Below are positions 17,205-24,666 of a DNA stretch of 34,056 nucleotides, piece after piece. A model generated the notes under the pieces. It was not told the DNA's origin, did not search any database, and saw nothing but the letters and a program-made list of their open reading frames with translations. The stretch's first letter is position 1; each line of letters begins with the position of its first letter. This stretch comes from a bacterium (GTDB lineage: Bacteria > Verrucomicrobiota > Kiritimatiellia > CAIKKV01 > CAIYGI01), in the NCBI GenBank assembly GCA_025360745.1, contig JANYBP010000018.1, forward strand, positions 1 to 34,056, given 5' to 3'. The position numbers and the translations under genes are program-made.

Positions 17205-18494
17205 ATGGCAACATCTCGTGGCGAGCGGGGCGGCGGGGACCGCACGCAATGTTCGTTTTGCGGACGGGCGGAACGCGCGGCGGGGCGCCTGGTCGCCGGG
17301 CCCACACCGGGCCTGTTTATTTGCGACGCCTGCGTGCAGCTTTGCGGCCACATGCTGGAGGCGGAAAAGGGTGGCAAGCCGGCCGCCGCCCGTCCCGTGC
17401 CGCAAAATGTGCCGAAGCCGCACGAAATCTATACCTTTCTGAACGAATACGTGGTGGGCCAGGAGCATGTCAAGAAGGTGCTCTCCGTCGCCGTTCACAA
17501 TCACTACCGCCGTCTGCAGCCGAACAACAGCCTGGGCGATGGCCATGCCCTGGCCGACGTCGAAATCGAAAAGAGTAATGTCCTGCTGCTGGGTCCGACC
17601 GGCACCGGCAAGACCCTGCTGGCGCGCACGCTGGCGCGCTGTTTGAATGTGCCGTTCAGCATCTCCGACGCGACCACCCTGACCGAGGCCGGCTACGTCG
17701 GCGACGATGTGGAAAACATCCTGGTGCGGCTGTTTCAGGCCGCCGACTTCAGCGTCGCGCGCGCCGAAACGGGCATCATCTACGTGGACGAGATCGACAA
17801 GATTGCGCGCCGCACCGAGAATGTCTCGCTGACCCGCGACGTGTCGGGCGAGGGCGTGCAGCAGGGCTTGCTCAAGATTCTGGAGGGGACCGTGGCCAGC
17901 GTGCCGCCGCAGGGCGGACGCAAGCATCCCCAGCAGGAAACCATCAAGATCAACACCCAGCACATTCTCTTTATCTGCGGCGGCGCCTTTACAGGACTCG
18001 ACGACATCATCCGGCGGCGCTTAAGCAGCAGTTCGGCGCTGGGCTTCGGCGCCCCCCTGCGCGACAACAAGGGCTCGCACGAGGCGCAGGTGCAGCCGGA
18101 AGATTTGATCAAGTACGGCATGATTCCCGAGTTCGTCGGCCGGCTGCCGGTGGTGACCGCGCTGACGCCGCTCAGCGAGGACGACCTGGTGCGCGTCTTG
18201 GTAGAGCCCAAAAACTGCCTGATACGGCAGTATCAAAAGCTGCTGGCCCTGGACGGCGTGGACCTGACCTTTACCGACAGCGCCTTGCGCGAACTGGCGC
18301 GCCTGGCGATGCGCAAAGGCACAGGGGCCCGCGGCCTGCGGGCGATGCTCGAAACTGTCATGCTCGACGTGATGTTCGAGGTGCCGCAGCGTAAGAACGT
18401 CAAGACCTTCCGCGTCACGCGCAACATGGTGCAGGCCCAGCGCGCCACTATCGAAGAAGGCGCCGAAAACGCCGTCGCCGCCGCCGTCGCCTGA
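17205..18494 (+). CDS. clpX: ATP-dependent Clp protease ATP-binding subunit ClpX
   Basis: ClpX unfolds substrates and threads them into ClpP. The 429-residue protein has the N-terminal zinc-binding domain with C16, C19, C40 and C43. The AAA+ core follows: Walker A GPTGTGKT (K136), the pore loop [14 protein letters not shown], Walker [12 protein letters not shown], the second pore loop in [10 protein letters not shown], and the sensor region [12 protein letters not shown]. The ClpP-docking loop reads LGF (SSALGFGAP) instead of the usual IGF, a conservative change. The ATG at 17205 is supported by TAGGAA overlapping the clpP stop. In many bacteria lon follows; here an XRE gene and a Lon-domain protein do. 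Confidence 0.97.
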   Translation: MATSRGERGGGDRTQCSFCGRAERAAGRLVAGPTPGLFICDACVQLCGHMLEAEKGGKPAAARPVPQNVPKPHEIYTFLNEYVVGQEHVKKVLSVAVHNHYRRLQPNNSLGDGHALADVEIEKSNVLLLGPTGTGKTLLARTLARCLNVPFSISDATTLTEAGYVGDDVENILVRLFQAADFSVARAETGIIYVDEIDKIARRTENVSLTRDVSGEGVQQGLLKILEGTVASVPPQGGRKHPQQETIKINTQHILFICGGAFTGLDDIIRRRLSSSSALGFGAPLRDNKGSHEAQVQPEDLIKYGMIPEFVGRLPVVTALTPLSEDDLVRVLVEPKNCLIRQYQKLLALDGVDLTFTDSALRELARLAMRKGTGARGLRAMLETVMLDVMFEVPQRKNVKTFRVTRNMVQAQRATIEEGAENAVAAAVA

Positions 18495-18507
18495 TCTGGT
18501 CCGGCAG

Positions 18508-18528
18508 GGCGCTCCCGCCGAGAGCGCC
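18508..18528 (+). terminator. Hairpin after clpX
   Basis: GGCGCTC at 18508-18514 pairs perfectly with GAGCGCC at 18522-18528 around a 7-base loop, 14 bases after the clpX stop. The following bases contain only a CTTTT some 12 bases on, so it is a plausible but not canonical intrinsic terminator for the tig-clpP-clpX operon. Confidence 0.5.
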
Positions 18529-18753
18529 GTCTTGGATCGCTTTTAGTGCCAATTATATATCCCATAGCCAACACACAATGCCCAAGTTCCAAGGGAATAC
18601 GGGGATGTTCGCTTGAATATTGGGTGTTCGGTGCTTCTATGCCTCTTTGACATCCACAAACGGCGGTAGGTGCCCTGCGCCATACTTATATGGCACACAC
18701 CATGATGGTTCATTGAAGACCGTGGTGCCTAATAGGTTGGTGTCCGGACCCGA
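18529..18753. other. Gene-free spacer with lower GC between clpX and the XRE gene
   Basis: About 225 bases with visibly more A and T than the flanking genes and no coding frame I can support. It contains short echoes (TGGGTGTTCGGTG near 18630 and TTGGTGTCCGG near 18739) but no clean repeat. It marks the left edge of the accessory stretch that runs to about 23390. Confidence 0.4.
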
Positions 18754-19017
18754 TCAGAGGCTGGCATCGGCAAAGAGATCGGCGAGACTGGTTTTCAGCG
18801 CTGCCGCAAAACGAACCAGACTGTCGATTGAGACGTTTTGCTCGCCCCGCTCGACGTTCCCGACAAAATTGCGGTGAACATCCGCAACCTCGGCCAGACG
18901 TTCTTGGGAATATCCCAGTTCCTGTCGCCTCCTGCGAATGGCGAGCCCCAGCAAATATCTGTGATGCTGACGCTTAGTTGATCGAGTTTCCATGTCTGAA
19001 TGAGACAGCGGAAACAC
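18754..19017 (-). CDS. XRE-family helix-turn-helix repressor
   Basis: A small DNA-binding protein of 87 residues (79 if the internal ATG at 18993 is used). The whole length is one Cro/C1-type domain: LLGLAIRRRRQELGYSQERLAEVADVHRNFVGNVERGEQNVSIDSLVRFAAALKTSLADLFADA. The SQERLAEVADVHRNFVGNVE segment holds the helix-turn-helix. This compact form is typical of controller proteins of restriction-modification systems and of small defence loci. No good ribosome site precedes either the GTG at 19017 or the ATG at 18993, so the start is uncertain and may be leaderless. It diverges from the Lon-like gene, and the shared 69-base gap holds an 11-bp palindrome over the candidate promoter, so it probably controls both genes. 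Confidence 0.85.
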   Translation of the reverse strand: MFPLSHSDMETRSTKRQHHRYLLGLAIRRRRQELGYSQERLAEVADVHRNFVGNVERGEQNVSIDSLVRFAAALKTSLADLFADASL

Positions 19018-19018
19018 G

Positions 19019-19047
19019 TTGCCGACTACACACTATGATAGTACATT
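19019..19047 (+). promoter_or_regulatory. Promoter with palindromic operator for the Lon-like gene
   Basis: TTGCCG at 19019-19024 and TACATT at 19042-19047 are 17 bases apart. The spacer holds ACTATGATAGT (19032-19042), a perfect 5-1-5 inverted repeat that touches the -10 box. That placement is expected for repressor binding by the XRE protein encoded just to the left. Both boxes match only four of six consensus bases. Confidence 0.45.
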
Positions 19048-19086
19048 GATGCCGTTGAATGGTTTCTCGTAAAAAGGAAGACAATC

Positions 19087-22000
19087 ATGGTTGACATCGT
19101 ATTCGCCTGTTCGTCCTGTCATCGCAATCTCGCTATCGAAGAATCCGCCGTAGGCACAAAAGTTCCGTGCCCCCATTGTTCCGCGGAAACTTCCGTTCCC
19201 GTGCCCGCACTGCGATTCCGTTGCCCCGCCTGCAACGCGGCGCTGTGCGCCCACGAGAGCCTGGGAAAGACGACTGCTGAGTGTCCCAACTGTGGGTGCA
19301 AACTGGACGTTGGGCACCTGACAACCCCTCGTTGCGTCGGCTGTGGTCTTCCCGTGGGACGCGATGACGTGATCTGCGTCAAGTGCGGTACCAACCAGCG
19401 GACAGGTGTCAAGGCGACCACGTCGCCCGAGACCACCGGCAGACTCAGGTTCAAGGACGAACCCGTCTCTAGCGTGGTTCCGAGTGGTGTAGAGAGTATC
19501 GTCAACCGTTTCAGACCGCGGGTGCATGAACGACCATCCATGTCCGAAAGGCTCACAATCTTCCTCAAACCAGTCGCGTTCCTCATCCTAATCGTTGGCG
19601 GAGCTGTGCTCTTACTGCGCTTCGCCGACCTGTCTGCAATCGGCAAGTCCCTGCACGGTCTGTTCGCGGGCACTCCGCAGGCGATCACCGTCGTGAGCAA
19701 CCTCGTCGCCAAAGTTGCTGTGACAAACGATGGGGCGGCGACCAACGCAATCGTTGACCTTCATGTGGTCAGGGGCATCATCCAAAACCTGGAGGACATG
19801 CAACGTAATCCCATAGACCCCGTAGCCATAAAACGACTGTCGGATTTTGTGCGCTGCCTGACGGATGCGAATGAGAGTCGGCTCATGAGGGCGGCGCTGA
19901 GGACGGTCGTGGGGCTGGAATTTCTCGCGTCGGGGAACGAGAGCACTGGGCTGTCCACTCTGGGGGGCGTGCGGACGACCTACGCGGACACGGAATACGC
20001 CTCTCTAGCGGACGTAGAAGCCCTTCGCGATGTTTGTCCGAAATGCCAGAAGGGAGAGACGGGGGAGTCGTGCCTATACTGCGTGGGCAGCGGGAAGTGT
20101 CAGACCTGCGGCGGCAAAGGGACACGGCAGGCCACGAAGGCGGCACCTTTAACCTTGCGAAAGGGAGGTGGAAGCCGGAAACTCGGAGAGCCTGCTGAGA
20201 CAGTCACGGTGGACGTGTCCTGCGCCGTATGCGGTGGTTCCGGTCGGTGCCGTGAGTGTGACGGGGCGGCGAAGATCGTCTCCAAGTGCAAACCCTGCTG
20301 CGGGACAGGCAAGATCCTGTCTGCGGCCAAGGCTACGACTCGCCTCGATACAGCCTTGGCGAAGGCGCTTGACTACGCCCGCACTGTGGAAAAGTCCGGG
20401 CATGACCTCGTGATCGTCAGGCAGACACCCTCGGTCGAGGAACTGGGCGAGATACTGAGCGATGCGACACGCATGAGCCTGTTCGATGCCTTGATCAGAG
20501 TCGGCTGTCAGGAGGGAATGCAACTTGCCATCGACCCCGAGTCGCTCCCGATGCTGAGCAAAATCAGGGTGGAGACCTCTGTGCTTGCGTCGGCGACCAA
20601 CACGTCCACCCTTGCCGACTTGCTTGGCCAGTATCGGCTCATACTGCGCTCATCCTCCGTCTCGGTGGACGGCTCGAGCCGTGTGAACATGGTTACGACT
20701 GGCCCGGTTTGGGCCTACTCTCAAGCCTGCTGGTTCATGCAGAACCAACAACTGGATCGGGCGCTTCAGTCGCTCGACCAAGTGGAGAACGATCGGTCCG
20801 AGTTCGGCAGGCACTGCCAGCAACTCCAGAGCGTGTTGGACAGCATGCACGCCAAGCAGGCAGATATCTCTAGGACTGCCGGCGATATCCGAAAGTTGAG
20901 TGAGGAATGCCAGTCGAATTTCCGGAACGCCCAGATGGTCTGGCGAGCCGCCCACTCGGGGTTGAAGAGGCCGGGATGGAACGGGCGACTCGGCGAGGCG
21001 ACAGTTGACGAGGGGATGGTATCGGTCGCGGTCAGCAAGTACGTCAGGTCGATAGAGAACCTGCGTTCGGTGGCGGCATCGCTCGACCATCTGATCCAAG
21101 CAATCAGGATGGGCAACGAAGTCGTCTTGTCGCAGTTCTGTGACGCGCGTGGCGCCAATTTGAAAGGCGAAGCGTATTTCCTGTTGAACTCGCTGGCCAA
21201 CAATTTCGAGACACTTTTGAAACTTTGCGAAGAAATCGACCAGATCGTGTCCTCAACTGGCAATTCATCTGGCCTTGATGGTGGACAGATGGAAACGCAA
21301 CGGCAGCAACTGGCCAAAACCGTCAAGGGATGTAGGGAGCAACTGGGTGACAACTTACCTGACCATATCCGCCAACTCCAGCGCGAGTTGGGCGATGACA
21401 TCCGAACTTCCGTCGTCGACGTGGAAATCAACCGCAAGCGGAGCGCGACAGACGAAGGGTTTGCGGCCTATCTCAAGTCGTCTAACGACGCCTTCACAAG
21501 GGACCGGACCAGCGTCATGGCGCGTGCAGCAGTCGGCAGGTGCTTGGTACGGCAGCACGCACTGGCCGTCCGCGACCTCTTGCAGGGAGGGCGAATAATC
21601 GATGCAGAGGTGATTAAGGAACTGAGCCGGGAGTTCCGCAATAGACAAAAGCGGTCTCTGCTGGAAGCCCTGTGCGCGGCGACAGGCACGGGTGTTACTT
21701 TGCCGATTGAGGAACCGGCAGGTAAAACCGCTTCGGCGGTGGGACTGGCCGTGGTGGTTACCGAGGAGGGGGAGGCGTTGCCGCTCTCTGTGAAAATCGG
21801 AACGATCACAAAGAAGGAAGTCAAGGTTGAGAAAAAGGTCGAGACCTATTGGGGCGCGGTCACGGAGCGGTTCACGGTGCAGACGGATGCGTTCCCGATC
21901 TCTTTCGGCGACTACGGCAACAAGGATATTTACATGTGGATGTCGGCCGTCGAGGTGTATAAGTGGTTAAACGGTACGTACCAAACTAACATGAACGGAC

Positions 22001-22539
22001 GAGGACTGACCATCGAGTTCCAGGATCTTGTGGCCAACAAGGGGGGCGACTCGGCAGGTGTGACGATGGCAGTGGCGGGGTATTCAGCCCTTATGGGGAA
22101 GTCTGTCAGGCGCGACGTGGCTATGACCGGTTCATTGCGCTCTGACGGATCGGTCCATGCTGTGGGCGGCGTTTTCTTGAAAGTCGGGGGAGCTATTCGG
22201 GCACAGCGGGTCGAAACGGTCGTTATCCCGCGGGAAAACGAGGCCGACGCGATGCTTGTGCCACTCGACAGCCTCTGCCGCATCTGCATTGTCTCGGGCG
22301 AGGACATTCAAACGTACCTGAATTACGCCACGGACCCATATTACAACGCTGAGGCTATGGCCACCCTGCACAGGGCGCAAGCGCTTATACTCACCGGAAA
22401 CTGGCGCGCCGCCGAACCATTCTTGCTCCGCGTGGCGCAGAACAGTCCAGAGGTTTACAGCGCACGCCGTCTTCTCCAACTGATTTCCATCGCCAAGAGA
22501 GCCGCACCGGCAGATGGGATTAAGACGGTCGGCTTGTAA
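19087..22539 (+). CDS. Zinc-ribbon, membrane-anchored protein with Lon-type (S16) protease domain
   Basis: The protein has 1150 residues. Residues 1-100 hold three zinc ribbons: C8/C11/C28/C31, C46/C49/C66/C69 and C83/C86/C97/C100. Residues 160-182 form a membrane helix (PVAFLILIVGGAVLLLRFAD). Residues 316-412 have repeated CxxCxGxG-like motifs (CLYCVGSGKCQTCGGKG, CAVCGGSGRCRECDG), as in DnaJ zinc fingers. Residues 420-870 are mostly helical, partly coiled-coil-like, and unrecognised. Residues 880-1115 resemble the Lon protease domain: VGLAVVVTEEGEALPL, GGDSAGVTMAVAGYSALMG with S989, VAMTGSLRSDGSVHAVGGVFLKVGGAIRAQ with K1032, then VVIPREN. The Ser-Lys spacing of 43 equals that of E. coli Lon (S679/K722). 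There is no Walker motif, so it is not Lon itself. A TPR-like tail ends it. AAGGA lies 8 bases before the ATG. Confidence 0.82.
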   Translation: MVDIVFACSSCHRNLAIEESAVGTKVPCPHCSAETSVPVPALRFRCPACNAALCAHESLGKTTAECPNCGCKLDVGHLTTPRCVGCGLPVGRDDVICVKCGTNQRTGVKATTSPETTGRLRFKDEPVSSVVPSGVESIVNRFRPRVHERPSMSERLTIFLKPVAFLILIVGGAVLLLRFADLSAIGKSLHGLFAGTPQAITVVSNLVAKVAVTNDGAATNAIVDLHVVRGIIQNLEDMQRNPIDPVAIKRLSDFVRCLTDANESRLMRAALRTVVGLEFLASGNESTGLSTLGGVRTTYADTEYASLADVEALRDVCPKCQKGETGESCLYCVGSGKCQTCGGKGTRQATKAAPLTLRKGGGSRKLGEPAETVTVDVSCAVCGGSGRCRECDGAAKIVSKCKPCCGTGKILSAAKATTRLDTALAKALDYARTVEKSGHDLVIVRQTPSVEELGEILSDATRMSLFDALIRVGCQEGMQLAIDPESLPMLSKIRVETSVLASATNTSTLADLLGQYRLILRSSSVSVDGSSRVNMVTTGPVWAYSQACWFMQNQQLDRALQSLDQVENDRSEFGRHCQQLQSVLDSMHAKQADISRTAGDIRKLSEECQSNFRNAQMVWRAAHSGLKRPGWNGRLGEATVDEGMVSVAVSKYVRSIENLRSVAASLDHLIQAIRMGNEVVLSQFCDARGANLKGEAYFLLNSLANNFETLLKLCEEIDQIVSSTGNSSGLDGGQMETQRQQLAKTVKGCREQLGDNLPDHIRQLQRELGDDIRTSVVDVEINRKRSATDEGFAAYLKSSNDAFTRDRTSVMARAAVGRCLVRQHALAVRDLLQGGRIIDAEVIKELSREFRNRQKRSLLEALCAATGTGVTLPIEEPAGKTASAVGLAVVVTEEGEALPLSVKIGTITKKEVKVEKKVETYWGAVTERFTVQTDAFPISFGDYGNKDIYMWMSAVEVYKWLNGTYQTNMNGRGLTIEFQDLVANKGGDSAGVTMAVAGYSALMGKSVRRDVAMTGSLRSDGSVHAVGGVFLKVGGAIRAQRVETVVIPRENEADAMLVPLDSLCRICIVSGEDIQTYLNYATDPYYNAEAMATLHRAQALILTGNWRAAEPFLLRVAQNSPEVYSARRLLQLISIAKRAAPADGIKTVGL

Positions 22540-22553
22540 CCTGTACGTTAGGT

Positions 22554-22574
22554 AGCCGGTGTCTTTGTCCGGCT
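22554..22574. terminator. Hairpin between the convergent Lon-like gene and toxin gene
   Basis: AGCCGG at 22554-22559 pairs with CCGGCT at 22569-22574 around a 9-base loop, and GGT/AACC extend the stem with a bulge. It lies 15 bases after the Lon-like stop and about 90 bases after the end of the oncoming toxin gene, so it could serve the former. There is no real T-run. Confidence 0.4.
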
Positions 22575-22663
22575 AACCTTTCAGGCAGTACAAGGCGATG
22601 GGTTGAGGGTGTTGAACAACGCCGACAAGAATACGGTGCGGTTTGGTTCTTGTCGAAGTCATC

Positions 22664-22933
22664 CTATCGGAATAAGTCGGAGTGAGTGCCTGTTCTGACA
22701 AGTTGAAGAACGTTGCCTTCAACTCGATAAATAAGCAGCCAGTCCGCCTCAATGTGACAATCCCGGCAATCTCTGAATGCGCCCTTGAGTTGGTGGTCAC
22801 TGTACTTTGGCGACAGCGTTTGGCCCTGGGCCAGAGTTTCAATGACCGTCTTGAGAAGGTCGGTTTCTTTTCCTCTTTTTTGCGCCAACTTGACGTCACG
22901 TTTGAACTGGCTTGTCCGCAGAATCTCGTGCAT
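22664..22933 (-). CDS. yafQ: YafQ-family type II toxin (RelE/ParE superfamily mRNA interferase)
   Basis: An 89-residue toxin of the YafQ branch: LRTSQFKRDVKLAQKRGKE at the start, LLKTVIETLAQGQTLSPKYSDHQLKGAFRDCRDCHIEADWLLIYRV in the core and LVRTGTHSDLF at the end. YafQ binds the ribosome and cuts mRNA in the A site; the conserved D(x)HxLxG, ECHIxPDWLLIY-like and GTHSDLF motifs, including the catalytic C-terminal histidine, are all present, so the toxin looks intact. It begins 12 bases after the antitoxin stop, the usual antitoxin-first arrangement. It is convergent with the Lon-like gene. Confidence 0.92.
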   Translation of the reverse strand: MHEILRTSQFKRDVKLAQKRGKETDLLKTVIETLAQGQTLSPKYSDHQLKGAFRDCRDCHIEADWLLIYRVEGNVLQLVRTGTHSDLFR

Positions 22934-22945
22934 GACGGGCAGTCC

Positions 22946-23209
22946 TTATATGCCTAGATCCTTGAAGAGCGCGCTGGTGGTCGCGAACTTCTCGCCATCT
23001 CCCGTCCGGGCTTCCTCGATGGTCTTTAACGTTGTCTCGTTTGGGATGCGAAGATCGAAAGGCAAACCGCGATTGAATATGATTTGGCGATAAAAAAGCT
23101 CAAACGCCGTCGAAACCGAGAGGCCCAGAGCATGAATGATGCTCTCGGCCTCGCCCTTGATGTCGGGCCGGATTCGAACCCTGGCCGTTGTTGTTTTTGC
23201 TGTACTCAT
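22946..23209 (-). CDS. dinJ: RelB/DinJ-family antitoxin
   Basis: The antitoxin partner of YafQ, about 87 residues. The N-terminal ribbon-helix-helix region (TARVRIRPDIKGEAESIIHALGLSVSTAFELFYRQIIFNRGLPFDL) binds DNA as a dimer; the C-terminal tail wraps the toxin. Two ATGs in a row (23212 and 23209) follow GAGGTG; the second has the better spacing and is used here. The pair should repress its own promoter, and an 8-bp inverted repeat lies across the candidate promoter upstream (23287-23315). Confidence 0.9.
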   Translation of the reverse strand: MSTAKTTTARVRIRPDIKGEAESIIHALGLSVSTAFELFYRQIIFNRGLPFDLRIPNETTLKTIEEARTGDGEKFATTSALFKDLGI

Positions 23210-23286
23210 CATTGCACCTCAACTTGAACTGTCCGGCTTGCGACATCCTTGCCTTGCTGGCGGGTATGCGACTTCTCTGTTCGAAA

Positions 23287-23315
23287 AATGTAGCGCATAG
23301 CGGGCTACATTGCAA
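23287..23315 (-). promoter_or_regulatory. Promoter and inverted-repeat operator of dinJ-yafQ
   Basis: On the minus strand TTGCAA (23315-23310) and TACATT (23292-23287) are 17 bases apart. The perfect inverted repeat AATGTAGC (23287-23294) and GCTACATT (23304-23311) covers the -10 box, the spacer and the edge of the -35 box. This is where a RelB/DinJ dimer would bind for autoregulation. Confidence 0.55.
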
Positions 23316-23395
23316 TGGGAAATTCCCGGCATTCTCGCGGCACTTGTCGGCGGCGGGTGGCCATGCTATGAAACTCATCGATTACAAGGTATTCT

Positions 23396-24235
23396 GTGCC
23401 TATGTCCAAGCGAGAACTCGATGCCAGTACGTATATTGAAACGCTGCGCGTCGGCGGACGCTACGCCACACCGGCGGGCGGGCGGCGCGTCTGGTGGCCG
23501 ACGCTCTCCCTGCACGCGCGTTTGATCTGGGTCTATCTGCGGGCCGGGCGCGCCGCCCGGCGTGGCGCCTTCGATTCCGCCGCCTATGCGCTGGCGTCAT
23601 ACCGTTGCTTGCGCGCCGTGGAGGCGGTCGGCGGGCGTGTGACCGTGACGGGACTGGAAAACCTCGCGGCGGCGCTGCGGCGCGGACCGGTGGTGGGGAT
23701 CGGCAACCACATGAGCGCGATCGAAACGCTGCTGCTGCCGGGATTCTTTAACGTCCATACCCCCGTGGCTTTTGTGATCAAGCAGTCTTTGCTGGACTTT
23801 CCCATCTTCGGGCCGATCATGCGCTCGGTCCCCTGTATCGCAGTCGGGCGCGCCGACCCGCGGCGGGATTTACGCGCCGTGCTGGAGCGGGGGACGGAGT
23901 GGCTGCGGCGCGGGACCGCGGTGATGGTTTTTCCCCAGGCCACGCGTCAGCCCTGGTTCGAGCCGGGCCGTTTTAATACGCTGGGCGTAAAACTGGCCGC
24001 GCGGGCCGGGGCGCTGGTGGTGCCGGTGGCGTTGTGCACCGATTTTCTTGCGCCGGGCCGGTTTTTCAAGGATTTTGGAACGGTCGATCCCGGCCGTCCG
24101 ATTCGGATCGCCTTCGGACCGCCGCAGACGGTCGAAGGCAATGGCCGCGCGGCACAGGCCGCAACGGTCGCGTTCATCGAAGCGGCGATGCGCGACTGGA
24201 ATATACCCATCCGTTATGAGGAGACAAAGCCATGA
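23396..24235 (+). CDS. 1-acyl-glycerol-3-phosphate acyltransferase-like protein (PlsC family)
   Basis: Acyltransferases of this family add an acyl chain to lysophosphatidate or a related acceptor at the inner membrane. The 279-residue protein has the acyltransferase blocks: GIGNHMSAIETLLLPG, FVIKQSLLDFPIFGPIM, SVPCIAVGRADPRRDL and VMVFPQATRQPWFEPGRFNTLGVKLAARAGALVVPVAL. The catalytic HxxxxD motif is HMSAIE here, with glutamate in place of aspartate, so the exact substrate is uncertain. The GTG at 23396 follows AAGG at 23386-23389; an ATG at 23402 is also possible. It is first in an operon with the DUF6941 gene (ATGA overlap) and alr, a cell-envelope setting. Confidence 0.83.
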   Translation: MPMSKRELDASTYIETLRVGGRYATPAGGRRVWWPTLSLHARLIWVYLRAGRAARRGAFDSAAYALASYRCLRAVEAVGGRVTVTGLENLAAALRRGPVVGIGNHMSAIETLLLPGFFNVHTPVAFVIKQSLLDFPIFGPIMRSVPCIAVGRADPRRDLRAVLERGTEWLRRGTAVMVFPQATRQPWFEPGRFNTLGVKLAARAGALVVPVALCTDFLAPGRFFKDFGTVDPGRPIRIAFGPPQTVEGNGRAAQAATVAFIEAAMRDWNIPIRYEETKP

Positions 24236-24642
24236 TGCCGGACTTGCAGATGAGCGTAATGTGCGACGACGTGCGCCAGGAGAACAACGGAAAATTCATG
24301 CTGATCGGCCTTTTCGACGTCGTGGGCCTGACCGCCTTCCCCGGTATCTTTCAGCGCATCTGCATTGTCAATCGCTGGTGCTCCGGTGAAGGCCCGTTCA
24401 ACGAGCGCACGCGGTTGATGGCCCCGGACGGCAGCACGGTTGTGGTCGAGGGGCGCGAGATCGCGCTCTCGCTGGCCAACGGCGAGGCCAATGCCACCAG
24501 CGTGGAGTGGTTTCTGAACGTAAAATTCAACGCGCCCGGCGTGTATTGGGTGGAAGTGTTGCTGAACGGCGACCTGCATCTGCGCTATCCCCTGCGCGTC
24601 TCGGCCGTAACGCCGCGTCCGGCGCCTCCGCAAGTTGCCTGA
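24232..24642 (+). CDS. DUF6941 family protein
   Basis: A 136-residue protein of unknown function. It matches the DUF6941 pattern: a start of the form xLQxSVMCDDVRQENNGKFMLIGLFD, then CIVNRWCSGEGPFNERTRLMAPDG in the middle, and FNAPGVYWVEVLLNGDLHLRYPLRV at the end. The alternating hydrophobic strands suggest a small beta-sandwich, and no signal peptide or membrane segment is seen, so it is likely cytoplasmic. GAGGAG at 24218-24223 lies 8 bases before the ATG. It sits between the acyltransferase gene and alr and is co-transcribed with them; nothing in the sequence reveals its job. Confidence 0.8.
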   Translation: MMPDLQMSVMCDDVRQENNGKFMLIGLFDVVGLTAFPGIFQRICIVNRWCSGEGPFNERTRLMAPDGSTVVVEGREIALSLANGEANATSVEWFLNVKFNAPGVYWVEVLLNGDLHLRYPLRVSAVTPRPAPPQVA

Positions 24643-24666
24643 CATGATGCTTAAGAAGGAGTTCCC

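Noticed and set aside
18620-18877. 85-codon plus-strand frame between clpX and the Lon-like gene
   Set aside because: It overlaps the XRE gene on the other strand, has no family match and no convincing start signal.
19087-22539. True Lon protease or DnaJ chaperone
   Set aside because: No AAA+ Walker motifs and no Lon N-domain; the CxxCxGxG region is not accompanied by a J-domain with HPD.
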